In this document: in pieces, positions 23,820 through 35,942 of the stretch
Position numbering within the stretch: position 1 is the first letter of the stretch
Layout of the letters: each line of letters starts with the position of its first letter
Source of the DNA: Siphonodentalium dalli
Lineage: Eukaryota > Mollusca > Scaphopoda > Gadilida > Siphonodentaliidae
Assembly: GCA_032622095.1 (NCBI GenBank)
Contig: CP136064.1
Coordinates: 212,612,205 to 212,676,204 of the forward strand
DNA length: 64,000 nucleotides
Reading direction: 5' to 3'
Made by a program: the position numbers and the translations under genes
Notes under the pieces: generated by a model
What the model saw: the letters and a program-made list of their open reading frames with translations, nothing else
What the model was told of the DNA's origin: nothing
Databases searched by the model: none

Positions 23820-24235
23820 TTTCAATTTTTTTCGAAAAAGGGTCATAACTCCTTTAAAATAAATCGGATCAAACCTATATTCGAACTAGATCTGTATTTT
23901 GGGCTGTGAAACTCACATACCAAATTTGGTTCCAATTAGATAAAAAATGTTTGAGTTATGGCAGAATGTGTGAATTTTAAGTAGAAAAAGGGCCATAACT
24001 CTGTAACAAAAACTCGGATCAAACCCAAATTCGAACTCGATCTGTATTTTGGGTTGATATACCCATATACAAAATTTGCTTCTGATTGGATAGAAAATGT
24101 TTGAGTTATCGCATTACACGTGAAGTGTCTACGGACGGACAGACGGACGGACGGACAGACGGACGGACGGACGAACGACGAGTGGTCAATCCGGACAACG
24201 ACACTATGTTTACCATACATGGTATGGGTAAACAT
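23820..24235. repeat. Dispersed repeat K: two tandem units with GGACGGAC run
   Basis: Two units of about 150 bp share GGGNCATAACTC, CGGATCAAACC, GATCTGTATTTTGGG and AAAATGTTTGAGTTAT. They end in a GGACGGACAGACGGACGG tract (24,131-24,175) and a hairpin ATGTTTACC...GGTAAACAT. Confidence 0.7.
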
Positions 24236-25278
24236 AAAAACTCTACAGAATCTGCAAATATATAATGAAAAGGGTGCTTAATCCAGACACAATACCTGAG
24301 ACAATAGACTTATACGTGAAATTGTGAATTGTTATGAGCACTACCACTGATCCTCCATGGAACCACAACCTTACTATCATGATATGTTGTCAGCTCATCC
24401 TTACTAATCTGTTACTTTATCATTTTATTCTTATATTCTATGTTTATGAATGACACCATTGTATTATGGTTAATTTCAAATAAATCAACATACATACTAC
24501 TTGAAACATGCTATGGGAGAGCCAGACATAAAACTTTGGCATTAACAGCATCTATTTCGACCAATTTCACAACGGAAAAGCTGTAGAAAACAATATCTAT
24601 AATGTTGTTGAGGTTGCACGGACTGCTGTTTGTAGGAGCGTGATCAGAGACGAATGTTTGTATAACAATGTAACACAGCACTATAATGTGCTATCAGAGA
24701 CGAGACTATAAGAGCGTCCGATAAATTCAGATGCTAAGTCTGATGGGGAGGGTAATACTATGATGTGATGTATGACACATGAGCATAATATAGCCTCAGA
24801 ACATTTAATCAGAATATTGAAAATTATCCGGTCAATATCTGAATAAAAGGTTTTGCCGAAGACTTTAATTGTTTCACTGGTGATCTGAGTGCCTGACTTC
24901 ATGTACGAGGAATTTCAATTAATGGTCAAATGATTTGGTTGTGTGTATCAACAGCCAGATCAAATAAATGCAGCATCGACAACCAGTTGTTCAAACACCA
25001 TCAACGATTTGCTAAGAATACCACAATGGTGCTCAGAATGTACAAACGTCTCCTGTCAATACGCTTGTCTCATTTCAGGCACAGTAGGCCTTTTGATTAT
25101 TTATTTGATACATCTATTCAACTGGATACTTGCTAGTGCGCAGTTTCTTGATTCCCATTCATTCATTTATGGTGTTGCTCAGATAAATAGTTCAACATAC
25201 ATGTATCTCTCCTTTCAATACGCTTGTCTCGTTTCTGGCACAGAGAATATTTTAGTATTTTATATAATCATACATCTG

Positions 25279-25622
25279 CAAGCCTGAAAATAGTGTCTGT
25301 AATTTGCAGAATGAGGTCTCCAGAGGGTGAATTTAGTGATGCTATCTCGCACAGTGGGCTAGCATCACTAAATTCACCCTCTGGGGACCTCATTCTGCTT
25401 AGGCCTCAACTTCTTAGAAGTATCTAGTCTCAAATTAACATTGTTTTTAGTTAAGCTTTCCCTTCTGAGAAGTTTCTACAACCCCTTATCTGCAGAAGAT
25501 AAAATGCAGGGTGACTAATGGGTGAACTTCAACTGGGGAACTTCAATCTGATCCTAAGGTCTCCCATAGCTGTTGAGGCCTAAGCAGCATGAGGTTCCCA
25601 GAAGCTAAATTTGTCACCTATT
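25279..25622. mobile_element. Family C copy 4, right end lost
   Basis: The first hairpin (about 25,311-25,400) is nearly perfect; the second is decayed after GAGGTTCCCAGA. Confidence 0.75.
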
Positions 25623-26076
25623 TTTCAGCCGAGGCTAATTTCAGTCTGTCAATGTTTTGTACAAATTTGAAATTGAAACAAATTGCTGCAGAAACTGTCT
25701 TAGTGTCGCACTTAACTGTGGTAATCTGCAGACAGCAAAAATTCATTGTTGAATGCCAAGGCGATAACAATAACTATCAGAATAATCTGTAATTTTAAGC
25801 CAGACCCAAGGAATCCATTCATCGTCTGTTGTATTAACTGAAACCCAACCACCCATAGCAAATATTATCCCTAATGGGCAACATTCGTTTCATAGACAAC
25901 GCCCTACGAAGCAGTGTTTATCATCAAGGGATATGCATTATCTCTACCAGTATCTTCTCGCCTTGAAAGAACACTGAAGATGGGAGTTACCTGCCTTCAG
26001 CCCCAGGTGTTTCAAAGCAGAGTTTCTAGCCATTGGCCATATTCCTGAATTTGCCAGGGCCCAGGCTCACGGAAAA

Positions 26077-26246
26077 TACAGTAATGCCATAAATAATCGA
26101 CTCCTTAACCACAGCAGAATTATGGGTAACTTAAAATTTTCAGGATTTAGTCAGAAATATGGCTTGTTGCCATTCATCGGAAAGCTCTAAAAGTTTCCCA
26201 TAATTCTGTTGTGGTTAAGCAGTTGATTATTTCGGGCATTACTGTA
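26077..26246. mobile_element. Family A copy 5, right arm mostly deleted
   Basis: Full left arm; the right arm lacks its loop-proximal half. Confidence 0.8.
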
Positions 26247-26484
26247 CATTAGTGATCAAGCTTTTCTATGAACCCATTAGCTTAAAGATGCATCTTCAAT
26301 ATGGAAAGATTTAGTTTTCAAAAATCTGCTGAAGCTATTAATACATTCTGTGTTGGCTAAAGAATTTATCATACACTCAGAGTCTGCTGACATACTAAGT
26401 CTACCATACTCTCATAATCTTGTCATAACGTACATGTAGCATACGATCTTCCCTCAACGGTCATTTGTTGATCTTTTAATATCA

Positions 26485-26670
26485 CATTTCCCACTTATGG
26501 ATATGAGTCATTCTGCTCTTGTATTATTTGTTTTTATGTCTGTCATTTTCTCACGTGTATGCATGTATTCTGAAAATCCATCCAAATGATTAATAGACCA
26601 TTTAAATGTATGTGTATAATTTTTAAACACGGTGGGAGTTCAAGATTCCATTTAGTATAGAAATGGTATT
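26485..26670. mobile_element. Family D copy, left end truncated
   Basis: From CATTTCCCACTTATGGATAT to CATTTAGTATAGAAATGG. Confidence 0.65.
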
Positions 26671-27084
26671 GTTTTGATTGGAATCATTTGTATTAGTGTG
26701 AGTTCTGATTGGAGCCAATTACTTTGAATCTCTCATTTCTGTAATAGAAATCATACGGCAGATAATCAGACCCAATAGCATATATGAAAATCTGAAGTTT
26801 ACCAACACTGCAACTAATACTGAAATAAGGCATCTCTACACAACTTTATGGAGTTTATAATACTTTATTCACACTGCACTCTGCATAATAATTAATTATT
26901 CAGTGCAGTGCAGTCACGATCCCATAAAGGCTAAAATCGAATAAAACCATCAAACAAAGTAGAATGATTAAAATTTCGCCAGCCAGAGAACCGCTTATGA
27001 GACGCAAGTGCTTCTTCTGTGTACCTGATGTCCCATGACACCCTACAATTTCCTTTCAATTATTTCTTTTGCAGAGCGTGCATT

Positions 27085-27532
27085 CAAGCCTGCAAATAGT
27101 GTGTCTGTCATTTGCAGAATGAGGTCCCCAGAGGGTGAATTTAGTGATGCTATCCCGCAAAGCGGGCTAGCATCACTAAATTCACACTCTGGGGACCTCA
27201 TTCTGCTTAGGCCATCAACTGCTATGGTAGACCTAGGATCAGAATGAAGTTCCCAGTTGACGTTAACGTTGGTGATGTTCACCCATTGGGCACCTTGATT
27301 ATGAATTTTATCTTCTGCAAATTAGGGGATATAGAAACTTCCCAGAAGGGAAAAAGAAACTAAAACCAATGTTAATTTGATACAATAGATACTTCCCAGA
27401 AGATGAGGCCTAAGCAGAATGAGGTCTCCAGAGGGTGAATTTGGTGATGCTAGCCTGCTGTGCGGGATAGCATCACTAAATTCACCCTCTGGGGACCTCA
27501 TTCTGCAAATGACAGACACACTATTTGCAGAG
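27085..27532. mobile_element. Family C copy 5, longest copy
   Basis: 448 bp with both hairpins (27,115-27,210 and 27,415-27,510) and a 200-bp spacer. CGTGCATT occurs on both sides (27,077-27,084 and 27,533-27,540), an 8-bp target duplication as in hAT elements. Confidence 0.85.
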
Positions 27533-27540
27533 CGTGCATT

Positions 27541-28802
27541 GGCACCGGCAGAAGAAAAGCACAAACATTGGAAATTGATTTCCGAACAGGTTTGATGATG
27601 GCACTGCCTATTACATTCCAATCATCAATGACGTTCTCATAAAACATTGAAAGGAAGTATTAATAGCTTGACAATTACCTATCCACAAAGTGATACTCAA
27701 TACCTAAACTATGTCGATGGAACAAATATCAATAAGTTTCAAAGTGAGTCAAACTGAAAGAACCTCCTTGAATCTTGAATGTTGAAGGGGCTGCGTGCTA
27801 TATAAGGAAATACTTGATAAGACGTCATGTAATTCATCTGGAAGTGTCCTCCCACACAATACACAACAAATACAACAAAGTAAGGAATACCGCCAACAAT
27901 GATCCAACATCCAGGCCTTAAATTCCATCCATTTTCACAAGAACCAACGTTGATTCACAAGTTTGATGGTACGAGAATCAAAATCGAAATTTTGTGCTTT
28001 AATTTTAACTTTTTTCAGAGATGAATTCAACTTTTGAACAGTAATGACTTTAAAGACATGTTATGTACTTGTTCGGGTGCGTGAAACTAATAAGTTTGTA
28101 TTCAGGCGCTATGACTACTGGGGAATGTAACATTCTACTAACATTGCTGAAAATTTGAAGAAAATCGACCATACCACCCCATAGAAAACATCATCAGAAC
28201 TAAGCTCAATTGTAAATATTTACTACTCTATTCGGGATGCATCTATCAGCGATAAACGAACAAAAACGATTTCACCATTGAGAGTCACTGCATTTAATTC
28301 ACATATAAGAATGACGGTGTGTGTTGTCAATTTGGATATACTATTTGTAAAAAAATACCAATTTGTACAAGATTATTCTCTAATTTATATTTGATCACCA
28401 TACTGGAGTGTTTCACATCACTTTAAGATCTTTAAAAAGTTACCCTCTCCCTGTATCTTCAATCAAGTGAGTTGATGTGCATGTGACAGGAATGCAGAAT
28501 TGCAATATTGATTGTACATGCATAGCTTTCAATTTTGAAAGATTTACCCTGTTGTACTAACATGAAAAATGTATATCATATGACTATCTTTCTATAACAA
28601 AGCAGAGATATGTATGCAAGAATCATAGTTGATTCTCATGTTTCACTTTGCGAGAATCATTTGCAAGAATCGATTCTGATTTGCATACAAATTATAAACC
28701 TGAACATCTCACAATATGGGAACCAATATCAAATGATGATACCACTAATAGCACAAAATACTTTGACATTCTGTGCCAGAACTAGTTTTTCTTGTTCCCT
28801 TA
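27541..28802. other. No gene seen
   Basis: RILPL intron 1, AT-rich, no recognised element. Confidence 0.55.
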
Positions 28803-29180
28803 CTACATATTCATTGACAAGTACAGTAATGCCCTAAGTAATCGACTCCTTAAACACAGAAGAATTATGGGTGACTTTTCAGGATTTAGTCGGAAATATG
28901 GCTTGTTGCCATTCATCGGAAAGCTCTCAGTGAGAGCTTTCCGATGAATGGCAACAAGCCATATTTCCGACTAAATCCTGAAAAGTTACCCATAATTCTT
29001 CTGTGTTTAAGGAGTCGATTACTTAAGGCATTACTGTAGTTCCCTTAGGAAATGATCAGATAATAAGTTCACCAAACCGGCCATAGGCTGTTTATTGAAC
29101 TTATCATTTGAATATTTCCCTCCAATGTGTAAGAAACCTTCTGCACATGTATCATCTACCATATTCATCTGTTTTGTCAT
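28803..29180. mobile_element. Family D copy split by family A copy 6
   Basis: CATATTCATTGACAAG on the left, CTTAGGAAATGATCAGATAA and the inner hairpin on the right; right terminus decayed. Confidence 0.7.
28822..29038. mobile_element. Family A copy 6, inserted in family D
   Basis: Full length with two compensating changes (GAAGAATTATGG in both arms). Flanked by the split halves of a family D unit (TATTCATTGACAAG on the left, TTCCCTTAGGAAATG on the right). Confidence 0.85.
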
Positions 29181-29241
29181 ACGGTAAATATGTCTCTAGT
29201 TTCTGTCAGTGTTGCAGTTCATGTGATGAAATTCTTACAAT

Positions 29242-29440
29242 CAAGCCTTGAAATAGTGTGTCTGTCATTTGCAGAATGAGAAATTCACCCTCTGGGAACC
29301 TCATTCTGCTGAGGTGTAAGCAGAATGAGGTCCCCAGAGGTGAATTTGGTTATGCTAGCCCGCTATGCGGGGTAGTATCACTAAATTCACCCTCTGGGGA
29401 CCTCATTCTGCAAATGACAGGCACACTATTTCAAGGCTTG
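29242..29440. mobile_element. Family C copy 6, short, with clean 8-bp duplication
   Basis: CAAGCCTTGAAATAG to CTATTTCAAGGCTTG, flanked by CTTACAAT at 29,234-29,241 and 29,441-29,448. The first hairpin is reduced and the second whole. Confidence 0.9.
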
Positions 29441-29558
29441 CTTACAATCCATAAAAGAAAAGACTCTGGGAAGTTTTAATTGGAATATTGAAATGAAATA
29501 CCGTTTTGGGATATATATTCCAGGTTAGCTATGGCTATATGATACGGTGATGTTTTTC

Positions 29559-29813
29559 TTAACCTTTCATTGCTGGAGCTTCCTGAAATTTTGTGAAAAC
29601 CCTGTGCCAATGCATTCCCTTATATATGCGAGTCTCCCATTGGGAGCCTCGCATATATAAGAGAATACATTGGCCTAACAATATTTACATTGACCGCGTA
29701 AGCCAGTGCATTATCTTATATTTGCTCCCATGGGAGACTCGCATATATAAGAGAATGTCCTGGCACAGGATCTTTGATGCTGCACCAGCGCACTCCCGAC
29801 ATGAAAGGGTTAA
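29559..29813. mobile_element. Family B copy 5, intact double hairpin
   Basis: TTAA-CCTTTCATTGCTGGAGC at the left and CCCGACATGAAAGGG-TTAA at the right. Hairpin 1 is near 29,605-29,675 and hairpin 2 near 29,700-29,768, each with ATATATGCGAG/CTCGCATATAT-type stems. Confidence 0.8.
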
Positions 29814-30779
29814 TGCTATGTATGTACATAAGACTGCTATTGTAACTGATGGTGTTACAGAATTAATGGGCAACAAATTTTCCGCTGATACATGTACATC
29901 ACCCACCAATTTGTCATGAATGTGAATTCCAGTCTGAGGACTGAGATAAAACCAAACAAAAATTACTTGAGGCAACATTAAACAATGCAAAGCTGCCATT
30001 GTTCACAGTTAAAAACAGTAATCAGGCATATCACAAGATTATATAACCTGATACGATACATGTATCTGAGTATTCCATATCTCTAATCTCAAATCACTCA
30101 GGTGCACTCATTGTATCTCCCTATCCCTGAGAAGCAACACTGACATGCAGAAGTGGCAAGACCATTCTCCTGAGATCCGCCAATCAGCACTTATACTGAA
30201 GAATACTTCATAAACCAAGCTATAAAACCCACTAGACAATCTATCATGTGTGTATCTCAATATGCTCATGAAAATCATTTCCACCATTTCATGCATAAAT
30301 TGAATCCAATATACCATTGCAACGCTCCGAGGGTCAACATGCTTCACTTGATGACACGAGAGCGAGGACCTACGAGTGAACAGGCCCCACTCGATGCCAC
30401 GATAGTGAGAATATCAGTTGATCAGACATATTGCCTGGGGACGGTACTCGCTTACGAATGATTCGATCGATGATATCACCTCATTAGATCACTGCAGTAC
30501 CATCACGATATTATATCCCCACAGCTATACGGGTGACATATTCATATAAGATGAAAAAAATTCAAGTATTTCAAAAGTCAATTTCAGAAATTTAATTGGA
30601 TGTCTCATAACACAACCTCAGGAAATTTTTTTAAAATTGCATCATGTTATTTTTCATAAATTGCATCATGTTATTTTTCATAGTATGAATTGTTTTCCCT
30701 GTGCCATTGTGAATTGTTGAGGTTATAGGTGCTTCTAAAATTGATGGAAACCTCTGACTATGGTTACAAAATTTTCAGA

Positions 30780-31019
30780 TATCATATGAACTACAACCTT
30801 CTAATAAGTGAACCACAAAAACTGCCCCTCTGGATCATCGCTATCACATAGGAGTCAACAACAGAAGTGAACCACAACAGTTCACGATCCACTGAACTAT
30901 ACATATGAACCACTGAAATCAAGCTATACCTTACACAAACTAGTGAACCACAAACAAATAATTGAGTGAACCACAATAGTCCACAACCCAGTGAACCACA
31001 ACAATAAGGCTAATATGCA
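30780..31019. repeat. Degenerate AGTGAACCAC repeat tract, left part
   Basis: The motif GTGAACCACAA recurs every 20-40 bases. The tract resumes after the large insertion ending near 35,835, so it is one tract split by the element. Confidence 0.7.
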
Positions 31020-32859
31020 AGTGAACCAGGGGGGGGTCGGAAAAAAATTCCAGGCACGTATGATGGGGTGGGTGGGTGTCTCTTGGGTCCAAAAAGCAGT
31101 TTTTTCCATATGCCAAATTTTTTTTCCATTCCTGCTATTGAATCTTATTTTAATGTGTTTTGAACAGAAACAGGTCATATATAGTTAATAGTAATGCTAT
31201 ACTACATATAGAGGTTATCAAAAGTTGGATCAGTTGCACAATGGCCAACAATAACCCAAATTCAACTTGATAGAACTAGAAACAGCGCTATTGGAAAAAT
31301 AAAATTTAATCAGGATTCCATCTACTGATACAACAAAATAAGAATAACTATGCCGAACTCAGTTGAAAATAAGCGATAAAATGAAAGCACACTTGACCAT
31401 ATGTGACATGGATATAATAAATAATGGAATAAAATAGACTTTTGACAACGTAAAACATAAAATCTTAACTTATAAATTGAAGGCCAGCCGGGCCAGCTTG
31501 AACAATTTCACATTGTTTTCCATGTTAATGTGGATCAGCTTGTAATGTTAATCACAGTAATGAAGATTTTATCGTCACTGATATCGTGAGCAAAAAAGAA
31601 GTGAAATTGGGCTATCCATCCATATTATTCCCAATTATTACGAAGCCTATTACCACACTGTCCAATCGGCTCGCGGAATACCAGTGTGAACGGCGGAATA
31701 CCAGTGTTGTACAGGAGAATACCAGTGTTTTTAAGCGATATGATGGTACCATAATTAGAACTGGACGGCTAAATAACATGACAAAAGACAATGGAAAGGT
31801 ATGAGCGATCCATTTTACATTTACCCAGTGGAGAGGTCACCTGGTGATGTTCAGTTCGACTCTGGGCGATCTGGCCTTCGTTTAAAGCAGAAAAATAGGG
31901 TCTACAAACTCGTAGGGTGGAGGTAAAATTTTGCCCTAATCGGTATTCTAGTGCGTTTTGTTTGATTCCTGAGCATAACTTGCGGAATTTTTTATAAAAT
32001 TCCTACAGCGGAATCTATTGGCAAAACGTGCACATCGAAATCACTGGCGTGTATTAGTTGGAAATACACGAAAATAAATCGAAACGAGGGGCGGTGATCA
32101 CAGAAAATGGCACGGCGAACTACCAGTGCATGCCAACGAGGGCTACCAGTGCCAAATTTTCTTTATATGGTAAGTTATATCGGGTATATGTCGGGGGATG
32201 TTTTAGATTCGGTTTAAGCTATAGGAATGTCTCATCCCCTCATCAAATTTGGGCACAATCGATCTAGAATGGTACATGTGTGGGTCTCTTGATATGAAAG
32301 TTCGAAATTTTAAGTACGGCGATACTCAACATTGGTGGAACATAAAGTAACAATTTAGTTGACAAGAGTTTAAATTTCCCTTTATTCGGTATTGGCACTG
32401 AGTTAGTTCCATATCAATTGGATTCAAACAGTTAGTTTAAACTAATGTTTAACATTTGCAAATAATTAAGTCTATCATTAAATAGGGAAGACGTTCTAAT
32501 TCTAATGGAATGATATTTCTAATTATCCCAGCAAATGTTGCATATATGGGGTAGACTTGTTCCCAAAATTTAGAAAGTAATTGATATTATGGGGCATGCA
32601 TATCTTTGCCTATATGTTGAGTTCTTCGTCGATTTTAAGGCGTTGCCGTATGTATATGCATGCATGGATCTGTGTGTGTCATTATTTGATGTATTGGATA
32701 TCTTAACTAAAGATGAATGAGTTATATATATGTGTGTATATATGTATATATGGATGGACCTGTGAGTAGACGAATGTGCATTTATTTATATATATATATC
32801 TATTATATATTTTGGATGATCTGTGTGTCTGTCTGTAATCGATGGACTCGAAAACGGCC

Positions 32860-33430
32860 GACCCGATTTCGATGAAACTTGGTATGTGTGGGTATTTTCG
32901 ACCGGAGAGTGACATGGGCCTATTAATTTGCCCGTGCGACGTGACCTTGACCTTGAAATCGGGTAATTTCAAGGTCAAACGCCCGAATATCACGGGATTT
33001 CGATGAAACTTGGTATGTGGGGGTACCTTCGGCCGGGGAGTGGCATAAACCTATTAATTTGCCCGTGCGACGTGACCTTGACCTTGAAATCGGGTCATTT
33101 CAAGGTCAAATGCCCGAATATAACGGGGGACCTTGATCTTGAAATCGGGTCAATTCAAGGTCAAATCGCGAATTTTGATGGGATTTCGACGAAATTTGAT
33201 ACGTGGAGTTACTTTTGTCCACTGAGGGTTTTGGACGGGTCAAATCGTGACCCCGACCTGACCTTGACATTCAAAATGATCAATTCAAGGTCAAATCGGG
33301 TAAAACTGGATGGATTTCGACGGGCACGTTTGTCGGGTACTTTTGTCTGGGCAGTGTTTAGGACTTGTCAAATCGTGACCCCACTTGACCTTGACCTTCA
33401 AAATGGACAATTCAAGGTCAAAGCCCGGAC
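32860..33430. repeat. Minisatellite with repeated TCAAGGTCA half-sites
   Basis: Four to five degenerate units of about 110-130 bp, each with a GATTTCGATGAAACTTGGTA-type block, then TGACCTTGACCTTGAAATC and, on the other side of a short spacer, TTCAAGGTCAA. Around a dozen copies of the extended half-site TCAAGGTCA in both orientations result. A 162-codon frame across it (33,003-33,491) is a by-product of the repeat. Confidence 0.8.
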
Positions 33431-33721
33431 GAAGTCGGGTCACCTTCTAGTATATATATATCGATGGATGGACTGGTGTCAAATATATTAATTGTTGAAT
33501 GCATGGATATGATGTTTCTGAGCTGGAGTGATGGGAGAATGAGTTGGATGGCTGTGCTGATGAATCAGTGAGTGATTGGCGAGTCGATGGTTGGCTGGAT
33601 TATTTTTGGTTGATCGTTGCGTGGTGATTGGACGTATGTTGTGGATACGTGTACAAATAGATTGATATATTTTATGACTGAGTGTGCATATATAATTTTC
33701 TCTTTATTTTTCTCTTTTCAG

Positions 33722-34231
33722 AAAAGGAAAGCGTGGCAATCAATGGGACAAGAGGAAAAGAATAAAATTTGAAGAAAAAAAACGTGACAGCGGAAACGGA
33801 CACGATAGTGAAAATGCGGAGCCAGATGTGACTGGGCCAGTAACACCGGGGTCACAGTCAGGTGTGCTCAGCAAGCAACTTTCATGGGTGCCCTTTAAGA
33901 GAGCGATCTATAACCGCGGGATCATCCCAGCAAGGAGAGTGCTTTTTCAACAAGGAGGCACGATGGATATTCAATACCAGCTAAAGCAACAACCGCCTTA
34001 AAAGGAACTGGATACTTGAAAGACATAAAAACTTTTTTAGATCTGATTGCTAAAGGAAAATTCCCGATGGAGAACATTTCATTCCGTGTATTTATCGAGA
34101 CAGTTTGGTTGTTTTCCCTAAATTCAACCACGCAAATGAGATAATCCGCGGAGACAACGGCATTCTGGAAAACAGGATACAGGCTTTTTGGAGAACAAAT
34201 CAACTTGCTTATAAACAATATAAACATATAA
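33722..34231 (+). pseudogene. Broken coding region of unknown family inside the long-TIR element
   Basis: A strong pyrimidine tract and CAG at 33,700-33,721 precede a frame starting 33,723 that stays open for 92 codons. It begins basic (KGKRGNQWDKRKRIKFEEKK) and later reads SWVPFKRAIYNRGIIPARR. Near 33,950 the readable sequence moves by -1 and continues as HDGYSIPAKATTALKGTGY, then FPMENISFRVFIETVWLF and STTQMR. After one stop at 34,142 it continues as AFWKTGYRLFGEQINLL to 34,231. The composition and regular helices look like true protein, broken by one frameshift and one stop. A possible first exon with ATG at 32,107 and a GTAAGT donor at 32,170 sits in the left arm. I do not recognise the family; transposon-encoded is inferred from position. 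Confidence 0.55.
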
Positions 34232-35128
34232 ACAAGGCAGCATAACTGATAGATGTCGCAACCAATCACCACGGATTATATTTAAAGCAATTAATTTATT
34301 CGCCACTCACCATTATAGATCAACTTTGTCGTTATTTTGGGAATGGTGAGGCATTTCGGGTGCCCGGTGCTCTGTATGAAGCGTTTATCGACATATACCC
34401 GATATAACTTACCATATAAAGAAAATTTGGCACTGGTAGCCCTCGTTGGCATGCACTGGTAGTTCGCCGTGCCATTTTCTGTGATCACCGCCCCTCGTTT
34501 CGATTTATTTTCGTGTATTTCAAACTAATACACGCCAGTGATTTCGATGTGCACGTTTTTCCAATATATTCCGCTGTCGGAATTTTATAAAAAATTCCGC
34601 AAGTTATGCCCAGGAATTAAACAAAACGCACTAGAATACCGATTAGGGGAAAATTTGATCTCCACCCTACGAGTTTGTAGACCCTATTTTTCTGCTTTAA
34701 ACAAAGGCCAGATCGACAAGAGTCGAACTGAACATCACCAGGTGACCTCTCCACTGGGTAAATGTAAAATGGATCGCTCATACCTTTCCATTGTCTTTTG
34801 TCATGTTATTTAGCCGTCCAGTTCTAATTATGGTACCATCACATCGCTTAAAAACACTGGTATTCTCCTGTACAACACTGGTATTCCGCCGTTCACACTG
34901 GTATTCCGCGAGCCGATTGGACAGTGTGATTACTTCAGGCAGTGGCTACCAGTCTGCCATTACACCCTATAACATGTTTCCTCAGTTCTGGTTTCTGAGA
35001 TGCCCCAAGAAGAGTCGCGCGGGTATATCATGGTTATGTATGGTATTAGCATTATTCTTCAAACTGGGATGAACTGGGATGAACAGTTGTATTTCCACAT
35101 GTTTTGATAAACAATTTGATTCCAGCAA

Positions 35129-35320
35129 TACAGTGAGTAATGCCCTAATTAAACAACTCCATAACCACAGCAGAATAATGGGTAATTTTTCAGGATTTAG
35201 TCAGATTTAGTCAGAAATATGGCTTGTTGTCATTCATCGGAAAGCTCTCAGGGAGAAAACTGAAAAATTACCCATTATTCTGCTGTGGTTATGGAGTCGA
35301 TTAATTAGGGCATTACTGTA
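35129..35320. mobile_element. Family A copy 7, within the large 31-36 kb element
   Basis: Ends intact; the loop-proximal part of the right arm is deleted and a short GATTTAGTCA duplication occurs in the left arm. Confidence 0.8.
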
Positions 35321-35834
35321 TATCACATAGCAAATATCAAAATATCAAATAATCTGAAATTTGTTGTACCGGTACCATGTATTATGTAGAATACTCAAAT
35401 GTGATTATGTGACTAGATCATGTGACTATATATTATGAAAATGAATGTTAATAAAAACTTTGGCACTCTGCCTATATATCCCTAGAAATGTGATTATGTT
35501 GACACATTTCTTGATTAATGACACTTATATGATAAATTCAAATAGTATCGTTATCTCATTATGCACTGTTCTATTCAAATATCGCGCAATAAATTATGAT
35601 AATGCAGGATAATCAGCTATTTTGTTGCTCAATTGATCATTTTCTCAAATTTAGGGGGGGTGGGTGTCCAAAACTGACCGGAAAAAACTTCCTGAAACGG
35701 AAAAAAAAAGGGTGGGTGTCCAAAATTGCCTGGAAAAAAAGGCCGAAACGGAAGAAATTGGGTGGGTGGGTCCCCCGAGGCCGGAAAAAATAAAAATCAT
35801 CATACGTGCCTGGAATTTTTTTCCGACCCCCCCT

Positions 35835-35942
35835 GAGTGAACCACAATATATAAGGGAGTGAATGAACCGCTATGAGTGAACCATTACAGCAAACAACAA
35901 CTATTAAACCCCAACTCAGTGAACCAGATTTGTGAACCACAC
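35835..35942. repeat. Degenerate AGTGAACCAC repeat tract, right part
   Basis: Continuation of the tract that ends at 31,019, with four further GTGAACC motifs. Confidence 0.65.

Larger units (their letters stand above)
31650..34938. mobile_element. Element with about 560-bp terminal inverted repeats (3.3 kb)
   Basis: Left arm about 31,655-32,215 and right arm about 34,375-34,933 are reverse complements with scattered differences. The tips read CACACTGTCCAATCGGCTCG and its complement, and ATTAC lies immediately outside both, a possible 5-bp target duplication. The arms contain several TACCAGTG sub-repeats near the ends. The interior has a minisatellite (32,860-33,430) and a broken coding region (33,722-34,231). 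Long terminal repeats with sub-terminal motifs occur in MULE, Polinton and some other DNA transposons, but none is identified here. Confidence 0.75.
31020..35841. mobile_element. Large element with GGGGTCGG inverted ends, inserted in a GTGAACC-rich tract
   Basis: Left end reads CAGGGGGGGGTCGG and then AAATTCCAGGCACGTATGAT. The right end, up to 35,834, is its reverse complement, ending CCGACCCCCCCTG. About 40 bases match at the tips, followed by looser GGGTGGGTGTCC similarity. The flanks are AGTGAACC on both sides, a plausible 7-8 bp target duplication, though the locus itself is rich in this motif. The ends and duplication size fit the hAT group. The interior holds the 31,650-34,938 element and one family A copy. 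No transposase of its own is seen. Confidence 0.6.

Noticed and set aside
24121-24180. GGACGGAC run as a separate microsatellite locus
   Set aside because: It belongs to the K dispersed repeat, which carries the run at the same relative place near 16,490.
27043-27621. Repeated peptide with RMRSPEGEFSDA and LNSPSGDLIL on both strands at several loci, resembling a protein family
   Set aside because: It is the translation of family C hairpin arms; the same DNA read from either strand gives it, and no copy has a sustained frame or gene signals.
33003-33491. 162-codon frame
   Set aside because: Lies wholly in the TCAAGGTCA minisatellite; the peptide is repetitive (LTLKSGHFKVK repeated).
33922-34272. 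116-codon minus-strand frame
   Set aside because: Antisense shadow of the broken coding region at 33,722-34,231.
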